From contig NZ_BBPQ01000009.1 in NCBI RefSeq assembly GCF_000787855.1, forward strand, positions 1 through 46,425: a stretch of 46,425 nt of DNA, given 5' to 3'. The notes under the pieces are model-generated. The model did no database searches, was not told where the DNA came from, and saw only the letters and a list, made by a program, of their open reading frames with translations. Origin of the DNA: Streptacidiphilus anmyonensis. Its GTDB lineage: Bacteria > Actinomycetota > Actinomycetes > Streptomycetales > Streptomycetaceae. Of this stretch, positions 24,098 to 31,686 are shown piece after piece. The position numbers and the translations under genes were made by a program. Each line of letters opens with the position of its first letter. Positions within the stretch are counted from its first letter, which is position 1.

Positions 24098-24418
24098 ATG
24101 AGCAGCGGCTTTGGCCTGGTGGTCCGGTTCGAACTGCGCGACGCCGAGGCAGCAGCAGAGTTCGACGCGCTGGTTGCACAGACCGCCGAAGGCATCAAGA
24201 AGCACGAGCCCGGCACCCTGGCATATGTGGTGCACACCGTTCCCGACGAGCCGAACGTCCGGGTCTTCTACGAGCTGTACGCCGACCGGACCGCTTTCGA
24301 GGCCCATGAGGAGCAGCCGCACACCCGGTACTTCCTCACCGAGCGGGAGCAGTACCTCACTGGCCTTGACGTGACCTTCCTCGAAGCGCAGGCAGGCAAG
24401 GGGCCGATGCCAGCATGA
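24098..24418 (+). CDS. ABM-domain protein (antibiotic biosynthesis monooxygenase fold, 106 aa)
   Basis: Small dimeric ferredoxin-like alpha/beta protein. Seen: LVVRFELRDAEAAAEFDALV, LAYVVHTVPDEPNVRVFYEL and FEAHEEQPHTRYFL, the standard ABM/YgiN pattern with EPGTLAY. Good GGGAGG ribosome site before the ATG at 24098. Overlaps the XRE-TPR gene by ATGA, so its product is made in step with the regulator. Role in a mobile element is unclear: quinone-type oxidation is the family guess, but a ligand-sensing or regulatory role is possible. Confidence 0.8.
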   Translation: MSSGFGLVVRFELRDAEAAAEFDALVAQTAEGIKKHEPGTLAYVVHTVPDEPNVRVFYELYADRTAFEAHEEQPHTRYFLTEREQYLTGLDVTFLEAQAGKGPMPA

Positions 24419-25653
24419 GCGCAGAAGACCGCGCGTTCGGCGCCAGAGTTGCAGGGTTCCGCAAGGAACGCGGCATGAGCCAGGCTGAGTTGGCAGCCGC
24501 AATCGGACGCACGGCGAGCTGGCTCTCCCAAGTGGAACGCGGCATCCAGCCGGTGAACCGGCTCCCCGTGCTGCGGATGCTGGCGGATGCTCTTGGCGTA
24601 TCGCAGGCTTCACTGCGCCCCGACCTGCCAGAGCTTGAAGCGATCGCCCCCGCAGACGCGGAGGAGAGCAAGCCCAACGACCTTGACCAGGCCCGGTTGC
24701 TGCTGTCGGGCCACCCGGTCCCCGAGGTGCTGCTTGCTGATGAGAGCTCTGCGAACCGTGCGGGTCTGCCAGAGTTGCGTGCCGCCGTCGATCGCATCTG
24801 GGAACTCACGCACGCGGACAAGTTCGCCGAGCTGAGCACCAACCTTGGCCCGCTGATCCCCAGGCTGGAGCGTGCCGTCCGGACCGCCCCAGCCAAGGAC
24901 CGTCCCGAGCTCTGGCAGTTGCTCGGTCGGACCTACCAGGCTCTTGCCGCCGCCTTCGTCCGCCAGGACGAGCCAGATGCCGCATGGGTCGCCGCGGACC
25001 GGTCTATCCGGGCCGCCGAGCAGTCTGGCCAACCACTCCAGGTCTGCGCTGGCATCTACCGACTGGCGCAGGCATTCGTCCGACTCAAGAGGCTCGACCA
25101 GGCGGAGCACGCTGCAACGACTGCAGCCAACGCCCTTGCTCAGTACGCCGCGACGCACGAGGAGCCCGAGGCCCTTTCCGTCCTCGGAGCACTTCACCTA
25201 CAGCTCGCGACCGTCCATGCCAAGGCCGGCGACCGCACACGGGCTCGGGAAGAGATCCAGCAAGCGCGCGAGGTAGCGCGACGCATGGGCGAAGACCGGA
25301 ACGACTTCAACCTGGAGTTCGGGCCGACGAACGTCGAGATCCAGGCCGTCTCCAGTGCCGTGGAGCTCGGAGACGCCGGCGAGGCCATCGACCTCGGCGA
25401 GGGAATCAACGCCGCCAATCTCTCGGTAGAGCGCCAGGCCCGGTTGCTGATGGACCTCGGACGCGCCTACGCGCAGCGCAGGCAGCCTGGGGAAGCGCTG
25501 GACTTCCTCCTCAGAGCAGAGGAGTTGGCTCCCGAGATGATCAGCACCCACGTGGCAGCCCGTGACACGATCCGCGAACTCATGCTCGTTGCAGGACGAT
25601 CAGCCTCCCCAGAGCTTCGAGGACTCGCGGAGCGCGCCGACGCGAAGCCATGA
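24415..25653 (+). CDS. XRE-family regulator with TPR domain (412 aa)
   Basis: DNA-binding regulator. Seen: N-terminal Cro/C1-type HTH in residues 8-65 (FRKERGMSQAELAAAIGRTA, then SWLSQVERGIQPVNRLPVLR), followed by about 320 residues of paired helices with TPR character (AWVAADRSIRAAEQSGQPLQ; LDQAEHAATTAANAL; LLMDLGRAYAQRRQPGEALD). This HTH-plus-TPR layout is that of RRNPP-type regulators, which often sense a small ligand or peptide. Overlaps both neighbours by ATGA. It is the only transcription factor in the core of the element and probably replaces the GntR-type KorSA repressor of pSAM2. Confidence 0.88.
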   Translation: MSAEDRAFGARVAGFRKERGMSQAELAAAIGRTASWLSQVERGIQPVNRLPVLRMLADALGVSQASLRPDLPELEAIAPADAEESKPNDLDQARLLLSGHPVPEVLLADESSANRAGLPELRAAVDRIWELTHADKFAELSTNLGPLIPRLERAVRTAPAKDRPELWQLLGRTYQALAAAFVRQDEPDAAWVAADRSIRAAEQSGQPLQVCAGIYRLAQAFVRLKRLDQAEHAATTAANALAQYAATHEEPEALSVLGALHLQLATVHAKAGDRTRAREEIQQAREVARRMGEDRNDFNLEFGPTNVEIQAVSSAVELGDAGEAIDLGEGINAANLSVERQARLLMDLGRAYAQRRQPGEALDFLLRAEELAPEMISTHVAARDTIRELMLVAGRSASPELRGLAERADAKP

Positions 25654-26078
25654 GCAACCCTCTCCACTCCGTTTCCGTGGCCGGCGTAGTCGTCCGAGAC
25701 GACGGCCGTGTCCTGGCGGTCCAGCGCGCTGACAACGGGGCGTGGGAGCCTCCAGGCGGCGTGCTCGAACTCTCGGAGACCGTGGAAGAGGGCGCCAAGC
25801 GCGAGGTCTACGAGGAGACCGGCGTCAGGGTGACCGTCGACCGGCTCACCGGCATCTACAAGAACGTTCCGCGAGGGATCGTGGCCCTCGTGTTCCTCTG
25901 CCGCCCGGAGCACGGGCAAGCGCGCCCCTCAGACGAGACCACAGCCGTCGATTGGCTCACGCCAGCGGAGGTCTCAGTGCGGATGAGCGAGGTCTTTGCT
26001 GTGCGGGTCTTGGATGCGTTGGGCGGAGGCGAGCGCGCCGCGATTCGGGCGCATGACGGGCGTGTGATTCTCGATTGA
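25650..26078 (+). CDS. Nudix hydrolase, Pif-like (142 aa)
   Basis: Hydrolase for nucleoside diphosphate-linked compounds. A perfect Nudix box is present at residues 37-59: G-x5-E-x7-REV-x-EE-x-GV, all catalytic Glu in place. Start overlaps the XRE-TPR stop (ATGA). In pSAM2 the transfer-immunity gene pif encodes a Nudix protein that blocks redundant conjugation between carriers; position in the regulatory operon of this element makes the same role plausible, but that is inference. Substrate unknown. Confidence 0.87.
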   Translation: MSNPLHSVSVAGVVVRDDGRVLAVQRADNGAWEPPGGVLELSETVEEGAKREVYEETGVRVTVDRLTGIYKNVPRGIVALVFLCRPEHGQARPSDETTAVDWLTPAEVSVRMSEVFAVRVLDALGGGERAAIRAHDGRVILD

Positions 26079-26141
26079 GCAGGTGGGAGGAGGTAGGGAG
26101 AGGTGTGGTGATGACTTTCTCTACTGAATCAAGGGACCACG

Positions 26142-26259
26142 CCGCTTACGCGGCGCGGCCCGCCCGCCCGCTCCGGCCGGCGCTCGTCTTGAGCTCGCGC
26201 CTGGCCGGGCGGCCGGCGGGCCCGCGTGGGCGGAGGAGGTAACCGGACTGACCGTCCGG
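26142..26259. other. Nested GC-rich inverted repeats downstream of the Nudix gene
   Basis: Within the 609-bp non-genic stretch 26079-26687: CCGC-ttac-GCGG (26142-26153), then GGCCCGCC/GGCGGGCC (26157/26215), CCGGCC/GGCCGG (26173/26203) and GCTC-gtctt-GAGC (26182-26194) nested as one long hairpin, then CCGGAC-tgacc-GTCCGG (26243-26259). It could be a structured RNA, a single-strand origin or a replication/transfer site. No ORF in the stretch looks real. Confidence 0.45.
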
Positions 26260-26378
26260 ACAAGCGGGGGATCAGCCGGCACCGGGATGACCGGGGCTGT
26301 GCCGAATGTGCAGGTCGTGGAGGGCTGATGTGGGGACTGCCATTCCGCCCACCATCGACCCAGGCAAAGCCGAGCAGA

Positions 26379-26442
26379 CTTGCCCCCTGGGGTCCAGGTC
26401 GTTCGGACAGTAGGGCGCTCCACCTGGACCCCAGGGGGCAAG
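26379..26442. repeat. Perfect 21-bp inverted repeat with 22-nt loop
   Basis: Arms 26379-26399 and 26422-26442 are exact reverse complements; the left arm begins CTTGCCCCCTGGGG. No T-run follows, so it is not an ordinary terminator. It lies in the otherwise empty stretch between the core and the cargo of the element. Candidate roles are a replication or transfer origin, or a two-way terminator insulating the cargo. Confidence 0.7.
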
Positions 26443-26687
26443 CCCGCTCCACGTACGTGTGGGTCGACGGCAGACGGGATGGCAGCGGCACCGTCGTTTA
26501 CTGAGGCCCGTGCCCCCTCAGCCGGGCGGTGTCGAAGATCCCGAGCCGCGAGCTGGGCAGATCTCCGGTGGCGACTCTCCGGAGGGTGGTTGACGATGAA
26601 GACGCGGGCTTCGAGCTAGCAACGCCCTGAGTGACGAAGGTCACAATCGATCCTGGGCCTGGTCGATTGGGACAGGGAGGTGTAACG

Positions 26688-27068
26688 ATGGCCGGACAGA
26701 GGCGCTTGCTTGCGCAGCTGAAGTCCCCAAACCCGCAAAAGGCGCCATCTATGCACTCCCGCCCAACATCTCGCCAGTCCGACACTCAGATTATTCTGGG
26801 AACGTGGACCGACGAAGAAATCGAGCGGTACGAGGCGGCTCGTGGCGCGCTGGAAGCGCTGATAATCCAATGTGACGCTCGCGCAAATAATGCAGCCGGC
26901 GACGCAGAGCATGCACAGTGGAGCGCAAAGCACGCGGCCTACGTTGACCTCTTGCAGAATTTTGAAACGCTGAGCGAGCCGCAGCTCCAAGAGATCATGG
27001 ATGAAGCGCAAATTTTGCGGGGCGATGGCCATGGACAAGCCGGAGAGAATAGCAGCTTCACAGCCTGA
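26688..27068 (+). CDS. Small protein upstream of the zeta toxin, candidate antitoxin (126 aa)
   Basis: Not recognised by family. The ATG at 26688 has AGGGAGGT 8 nt upstream. The N-terminus is basic; residues 42-115 are acidic and helical (WTDEEIERYEAARGALEALI; ANNAAGDAEHAQWSAKHAAY). It overlaps the zeta-type gene by 38 bp in another frame, the arrangement of many antitoxin-toxin pairs. Codon use is more AT-rich than the neighbours (AATAAT, ATTTTG), a sign of separate acquisition. Antitoxin function is inferred from position. Confidence 0.6.
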   Translation: MAGQRRLLAQLKSPNPQKAPSMHSRPTSRQSDTQIILGTWTDEEIERYEAARGALEALIIQCDARANNAAGDAEHAQWSAKHAAYVDLLQNFETLSEPQLQEIMDEAQILRGDGHGQAGENSSFTA

Positions 27069-27930
27069 GGAAGACATCGATAGCATCTTCGATGAAAAGG
27101 TGAAGCCCAGCCTTCAGGGCCGGAAACCCACAGGCAGGAAACCCCGTGTAATTTTTCTCGCAGGGCAGCCCGCTTCCCTTAAAAGCACCACCGAGCGAGA
27201 CCTAAAGCGCAGCGCGGAATACCAAGACGCTGTAATTATCGACGGCGACAAGTGGCGTGTTCATCACCCCAGCCACACGCCTTGGAATATCACCGACGAC
27301 ACCTCTGCTGCTTCGAAGGAGCAGCCGGTGATCGGGGCGTGGGTAGACCGGGCGGTAAGGTACGTGGCCGAATGCGGCTTCGATGCGATTGTCAGCGCAA
27401 CGCTGAAGGACCCCGCGCAGGCAGCGAAGAAAATTAAGCCATTCGCCGCGCACAACTACGAGATCGTCGTTGCATTCACGGCAGTCCATGGTGCATACAG
27501 CAAGCTCTCGGTGATTCTCCGCTATATCAATGATAAGGCTCAAACCGGCTTTGGCCGCTATGTCCCAGCAACGGTCCATGATCAGGCCTATAGTGGCGTC
27601 CTGGATACCGCCCGCACACTGGATGACGGCATCGACGTTGATTTGGAGGTCCGCGTCTACCGCCGAGAGCGCGGGCTTACCAAACTCGTATACGACGACA
27701 CTATTCGAGATTCCCACTGGAGAAAGGGCGGGCATCATGTCGCCGTCTGGAGGGCAATCCAAGAGCAGCAAGAGATTCATTGGAACGATAGTCTTGGTGA
27801 TTTCAGATCCTGCGCAACACGCGTAATGCAAGCCCAAGGGACCCTGAGCGAGGACCTCCAGAAACATACGAAGGAGTCCTTTGCTGACCTCGCCACCAAG
27901 TATCAAAGCATTTGCCTCGGTCTCCATTGA
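27031..27930 (+). CDS. Zeta toxin-like P-loop kinase (299 aa)
   Basis: Zeta toxins phosphorylate UDP-N-acetylglucosamine and block wall synthesis (family knowledge). Seen: VIFLAGQPASLKSTTERDLK with the P-loop at 45-53, and the family motif VIIDGDKWRVHHPSH (68-82), then VDRAVRYVAECGFDAIVSAT and DPAQAAKKIKPFAAHNYEIV. Odd: the P-loop reads GQPASLKST, with Leu in place of the second Gly of GxxxxGK[ST]. Start is ATG 27031 or 27025. Low third-position GC for this genome. It forms a module with the overlapping upstream gene. Confidence 0.8.
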   Translation: MDKPERIAASQPEEDIDSIFDEKVKPSLQGRKPTGRKPRVIFLAGQPASLKSTTERDLKRSAEYQDAVIIDGDKWRVHHPSHTPWNITDDTSAASKEQPVIGAWVDRAVRYVAECGFDAIVSATLKDPAQAAKKIKPFAAHNYEIVVAFTAVHGAYSKLSVILRYINDKAQTGFGRYVPATVHDQAYSGVLDTARTLDDGIDVDLEVRVYRRERGLTKLVYDDTIRDSHWRKGGHHVAVWRAIQEQQEIHWNDSLGDFRSCATRVMQAQGTLSEDLQKHTKESFADLATKYQSICLGLH

Positions 27931-28050
27931 TGCGCGGCACGTAGCAAATTGCATGGATGGTCTCCAGTCTTCGCCAGGGGTCAAGAGCCCCGTGACTATC
28001 AGGTCCGGCGCCCTACATTGGGCGAGGGTCCCCCGAGGACTCGTAGGGGC

Positions 28051-28186
28051 AGCGCCGATCGAGGTGGACGCCTGACCTGGGGACCACACAGCCTGCACGC
28101 CTCCGAACAACACAAGCTCATCGAGACCTCGCGACACGTCCCTCGTGCCCGTTGAGCTGTGGGAACCCTTAACTCGCCGAACTGGG
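28051..28186. repeat. Interspersed cargo repeat R1
   Basis: Related to R3 (30221-30362) over about 135 bp and partly to R2. Shared landmarks: GCGCC.ATCGAG, TGGGGACCACA, ACAAGCTCA, CGTGCC.G.TGAGCTG.GG and AACTCG. It lies downstream of the zeta gene in the 655-bp gap 27931-28585, which otherwise holds no gene I can support. Confidence 0.6.
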
Positions 28187-28585
28187 GGTCCAGTGATCTG
28201 AGTGGCGCTCCCCATCTGGCCCGACGGTGATGACCTGCCGCCCCGGCTGCTGTGAGTGCGTCGACTTGGACTTGAATCACGTCGGCGCACATCCGAGTGG
28301 TCAGGTTCCAGACCTACACGGAGAAGTCGTCGCCGGCCGTGACGACGACAGGACGCCCATTCATCGCCGTACCCGCCACTGCCCTGACCCGGTGCGGTGT
28401 GGCCGGTCAGCGGCTCGCCCGCCGAGGCGCCGGCGGTCAAGTCCCTGCGCATGTGTTCGCACCGCGGGCCAGTCCCCCCGCCAAGCTGCCGTAGCAAGGC
28501 CACCGCCAGCGCACGAGGCAGCACCTCAACGGCAGAAGACTCGATTAGGCAGAAATGTCCCAGGCGTAGCTTCGGCAATGCCATC

Positions 28586-29908
28586 ATGTCTCGCATGCTT
28601 CGGTCTTCTAGCCCTTCTGCAACGAGTCCCGTTCCGAAAGACGCCCATCGGACACTGGGGCTCTGGTCGATTCGTCGTGCGCTCTCCATCTCCGTCTTGG
28701 CTTCCGTCGCCCTGCTGGCTGGTAGCTGGTTCGCAATTTCGTGGCTCCTCGGCACTCCACTTCGAATACATGCCAAGGCCACAACCGCGTCAGATGAGCT
28801 TGACATCCTAAAACTCGTCCTGGCTATCGTTGCGGGAGCTGGCGCCTTGGTCGCACTTGTGACCGCATATCGCCGACAGAGACTAGAGGAAATTGCCAGC
28901 GAGCGCGCCGAGCGCATTCAGGCACACGCCCAGCTCATCGCCCAGGAAAATATTCACGACGCGACCGAACGAAGGATCACAGAGCTCTACAGCAAAGCCG
29001 TTGAACAACTTGGGCACAGCAAAGCAGCCGTGCGACTCGGAGGCCTGTATTCGCTCGAGCGACTGGGGCAGCAGAATGAAACGCATCGGCAAGTAATCGT
29101 CGAGGTAATATGCGCATACTTGCGCATGCCCTACACGCCGCCGAAGAGTTTTCTGGATCCAGATTCACCCGACCAAGAGAATTCACTTGAGTCGGAGGCA
29201 TCTCAGGAGCGAGAGGTTCGCCGAGCAGCCCAGGATATCCTGGCGAAGCACTTGCGCAAGTACACCCTTGGCTACAGGATCCGGCGGAGTAGCGACGAGC
29301 CGCCGGCATCGGAACAGTACTGGCCTGGAGTCGAATTGAACCTCCAATCAGCCGTTCTCATTGATGCAGATTTCACCGAATGCCATTTCGGCGATTCTTC
29401 CTTTGATGGCTGCAAATTCCTTGGCCAGACAAGGTTCTCCGGAGCGACGTTCAATGGAGCTACGACATTTGGTGGCGCAAAATTCAGTGGCTGGGCAGGG
29501 TTCGACGGAACAGAGTTCTATGACTACGTCGCCCTGCATGATCTAACGTTCGCAAGCGTAGCCGACTTCAGGAATTCTGCCTTTCATCGTCAATTCAGCC
29601 TAGTGCGAGCACGATTCCAGGGGAACACTTGGTTCTCCAATGCACTATTCTACGCAGACATCAGGTTCATTGACCGCAGATTCCCGCAAAGCAATTCTGA
29701 ATTCTCGCATTCCATAGACCTCAGCGGGGCTCAAATGCTGGACGCATCGGAAGACTGCATGCTGCCCAGCGCTTGGCGAATGCAACCCAATGGCACTGGA
29801 GGGGAAATGGTTACTGACATGAAAACGTCCAGGTATGCGCCCGCAAAAAACGTTCGTCCGCCCTATCCAAGGGAAGGCTGTACTCCAGATCCCCAATGGG
29901 TCAGATGA
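28586..29908 (+). CDS. Two-span membrane protein with pentapeptide repeats (440 aa)
   Basis: Layout: two membrane helices (about 33-55 and 74-95), a charged coiled-coil RRQRLEEIASERAERIQAHA (97-116 and on), a conserved helical part EQLGHSKAAVRLGGLYSLER (144-163), and from about residue 265 a run of A(D/N)F/L-type pentapeptides (DADFTECHFGDSSFDGCKFL, FSGATFNGATTFGGAKFSG) forming a right-handed beta-helix. The type is widespread in actinobacteria; function is unknown. I prefer the ATG at 28586, since the longer frame upstream is not conserved-looking. Codon use is AT-rich, like the zeta module. Confidence 0.75.
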   Translation: MSRMLRSSSPSATSPVPKDAHRTLGLWSIRRALSISVLASVALLAGSWFAISWLLGTPLRIHAKATTASDELDILKLVLAIVAGAGALVALVTAYRRQRLEEIASERAERIQAHAQLIAQENIHDATERRITELYSKAVEQLGHSKAAVRLGGLYSLERLGQQNETHRQVIVEVICAYLRMPYTPPKSFLDPDSPDQENSLESEASQEREVRRAAQDILAKHLRKYTLGYRIRRSSDEPPASEQYWPGVELNLQSAVLIDADFTECHFGDSSFDGCKFLGQTRFSGATFNGATTFGGAKFSGWAGFDGTEFYDYVALHDLTFASVADFRNSAFHRQFSLVRARFQGNTWFSNALFYADIRFIDRRFPQSNSEFSHSIDLSGAQMLDASEDCMLPSAWRMQPNGTGGEMVTDMKTSRYAPAKNVRPPYPREGCTPDPQWVR

Positions 29909-29965
29909 GACATCGATTCGAAGGCGTTGTCAGCGGTGCCTGCCGACAACGCTGAGGGGTTAGTC

Positions 29966-30016
29966 GACTGGGACCACACGCGGTGCACGCGACCACACAC
30001 AAGGCGGCTCACCGAT
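29966..30016. repeat. Interspersed cargo repeat R2 (partial)
   Basis: Short relative of R1 and R3: CTGGGACCACAC, a GCACGC spacer, then GACCACACACAAGGCGGCTCA. It lies just after the pentapeptide gene in the 548-bp gene-free gap 29909-30456. Confidence 0.4.
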
Positions 30017-30220
30017 CGCAGCGCTCCGAGAGCTCGTGGGCGGACGCGCCTTCGGCGGGGCGAATCAGACACCGCCGGTGCGTCTGGCGGAGACGCCAGC
30101 GATGAAGTGACCTCCAGGTGGGTCGGTCCCCTGTGCCAGGCGAGCGCCGTGATTGAGGTGTGCGCCTGGTGGCACTGGCGACCGGGGCGGACCCCATTGC
30201 CGGTCGACTGATCTACGGGC

Positions 30221-30362
30221 CGGCGCCTATCGAGAGGCGCACCCCAGGGACCACTTGGGGACCACATCTCCGACACGCGGCCGAACGTAACAAGCTCACC
30301 GGACTCCGTGATACTCCATCGTGCCTGCTGAGCTGCGGAAACCTTCAACTCGGCAAAGTGGG
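30221..30362. repeat. Interspersed cargo repeat R3
   Basis: Relative of R1 over its whole length. It carries two copies of GGGACCAC 10 bp apart (from 30247 and 30258), like paired protein-binding sites. It lies in the same gap as R2, before the HNH nuclease gene. Confidence 0.6.
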
Positions 30363-30456
30363 AGGCAAGTCGGGCGCAGTCACACACGGACCGAGGAACC
30401 GCCGGCACGGCGCCATGCCCAAGCCGAGCGTCAGTCATCGCTCGTAAGATCCCAGC

Positions 30457-31443
30457 ATGAATGGGGTGGGCATAGAGACTCTGACCGCTGGGACGAGCGG
30501 CCAAGCCTGGTCGTTTCTCGTCACAGGCGAGGAACGGCAGTTCATGGGGAACGCTGGCTACGACGACGTGGTGGAGAAGTCCTACAGCTACGACTCCACC
30601 GTCGCGAATCACCGTCGAGTCGCGCAGGGCGATCTGATCGTTGTTCGCAACGGCCGGGAAGCCCTGGGGGCGGGCCACATCGAGGAGTTGGAGGTACTGC
30701 CCAACCAGTCCAAGATCCGTAGCCGCTGTCCGCACTGTGGCAGCACGAGCTTCAAGGAGCGGACGACCGAGCTGCCTCGGTACAAGTGCAGCCCCTGCAA
30801 GACCGCGTTTGACGTGGCCAATGTTGAGACCATCGAAGTCACCGGTTACCGAGCGCACTACGGCGGAAGTTGGCAGGCTCTGGAAGGCTGCCTGGACAAG
30901 GTACAGCTGGCTGAATTGAGCCTCAGCAAGTCCGACCAGCACTCGATCAAGGCCATGGACCACGAGGAGCTGATGGCTGCTCTGGCCATTCGCGGCGTCC
31001 GCCTTCCTGACGATGGGCGAGAGACACCGCGCGAGCGGCGGCACCCCAGAGAGCTACCCGGCGGCCGGCGGCGATCCATGGCCGCGGCGCGGAGGGGCCA
31101 GGACGCGTTTCGGCGCGCGCTCGTGGGTCAGTACGGAATGGTCTGTGCCGTCACAGGTCCAGCCCCGGCCGAGGTGCTTGAAGCCGCCCACCTCCGTCCA
31201 TTCGCTGTGACCGAGCAGCACCGGGTCGAGGAAGGCCTCATGCTGCGGGCGGACATTCACCGGCTCCTGGACAACGGCCTGCTGACCATCAGCCCCGAAC
31301 TTGTGGTCAGCGTCGCCCCCAGCCTCCGCGGATATGCCGAGTACATTGCGCTCCACGGTACGAGGCTGCTCATTCCCGAGGAGGCCGTCGTGGACCGCTC
31401 GGCGCTCCGGGAGCACTTCGAGGCGACCACAGCCACTTGGTAG
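30457..31443 (+). CDS. HNH endonuclease with N-terminal reader-like domain and zinc ribbon (328 aa)
   Basis: Three parts are visible. Residues 1-85 (SFLVTGEERQFMGNAGYDDV; RRVAQGDLIVVRNGREALGA) look like a PUA-superfamily/EVE-like fold that in other enzymes reads modified bases. Residues 91-114 are a zinc ribbon (CPHC...CSPC). The C-terminal part has an HNH_2 nuclease: GQDAFRRALVGQYGMVCAVTG, EAAHLRPF (H245) and MLRADIHRLLDNGLL (D266, H268). This suggests a modification-dependent (type IV-like) restriction enzyme. Last gene before the right end of element 1. The reader domain is a pattern judgement. Confidence 0.78.
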   Translation: MNGVGIETLTAGTSGQAWSFLVTGEERQFMGNAGYDDVVEKSYSYDSTVANHRRVAQGDLIVVRNGREALGAGHIEELEVLPNQSKIRSRCPHCGSTSFKERTTELPRYKCSPCKTAFDVANVETIEVTGYRAHYGGSWQALEGCLDKVQLAELSLSKSDQHSIKAMDHEELMAALAIRGVRLPDDGRETPRERRHPRELPGGRRRSMAAARRGQDAFRRALVGQYGMVCAVTGPAPAEVLEAAHLRPFAVTEQHRVEEGLMLRADIHRLLDNGLLTISPELVVSVAPSLRGYAEYIALHGTRLLIPEEAVVDRSALREHFEATTATW

Positions 31444-31454
31444 CCGTCCACCGC

Positions 31455-31471
31455 GTGCCATTAGCGTGCCA
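31455..31471. promoter_or_regulatory. Integrase arm-type sites: GTGCCA pair, right end of element 1
   Basis: GTGCCA at 31455-31460 and 31466-31471 (11 bp apart), 105 bp before the middle att copy. The following bases (AGGACGGCGGGCG...) are shared with the right end of element 2 at 34291, so both right arms have a common origin. Confidence 0.6.
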
Positions 31472-31575
31472 GGACGGCGGGCGTCCAGCAGGGACCGGCG
31501 GGTAGTCACGGGGACACGGGCGGCTTCCGTGCAGGTCAGAGATTCGCAGGTCAGCCCAGATCCGACCCGGGAAGG

Positions 31576-31676
31576 CTTACAAAGCAGATGTCGGCGGTTC
31601 GAATCCGTCTGTGCCCACCAGCTCTGAACAGCAACGGAGCCCCACACCATGATCGGCGTGAGGCTCCGCGTGCCAC
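31576..31676. repeat. Middle att site: 101-bp direct repeat, copy 2
   Basis: Exact copy of 16351-16451, including the tRNA 3' half with CCA and the hairpin. It is at once the right end of element 1 and the left end of element 2. No 5' half of the tRNA is present. Confidence 0.9.
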
Positions 31677-31686
31677 CTACGTGCTA
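31670..31686. promoter_or_regulatory. Integrase arm-type sites: left end of element 2
   Basis: GTGCCA at 31670-31675 and GTGCTA at 31681-31686, again 11 bp apart. The second site has one base changed compared with the left arm of element 1. Confidence 0.5.

Larger units (their letters stand above)
16351..31676. mobile_element. AICE-type integrative and conjugative element 1 (tRNA-Val site)
   Basis: Bounded by a 101-bp identical direct repeat (16351-16451 and 31576-31676) that starts in the tRNA anticodon loop. It carries int, xis, repSA, a cytosine methyltransferase, small transfer genes, traB, a Pra-like gene, an ABM/XRE-TPR/Nudix operon, and cargo (zeta toxin, pentapeptide membrane protein, HNH nuclease). 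The set int-xis-rep-traB is the AICE (pSAM2-like) signature: replication by a rolling-circle initiator and transfer of double-stranded DNA by an FtsK-like pump. All core genes are intact, so the element may be functional. Confidence 0.9.

Noticed and set aside
26226-26504. 92-codon plus-strand frame in the gap before the cargo genes
   Set aside because: GTG start, low-complexity composition, and it spans the perfect 21-bp inverted repeat; no domain seen.
19272-31443. Methyltransferase (19272) and HNH nuclease (30457) as one restriction-modification pair
   Set aside because: They are about 10 kb apart in different operons, and the nuclease looks modification-dependent, not a partner of a protective methylase.
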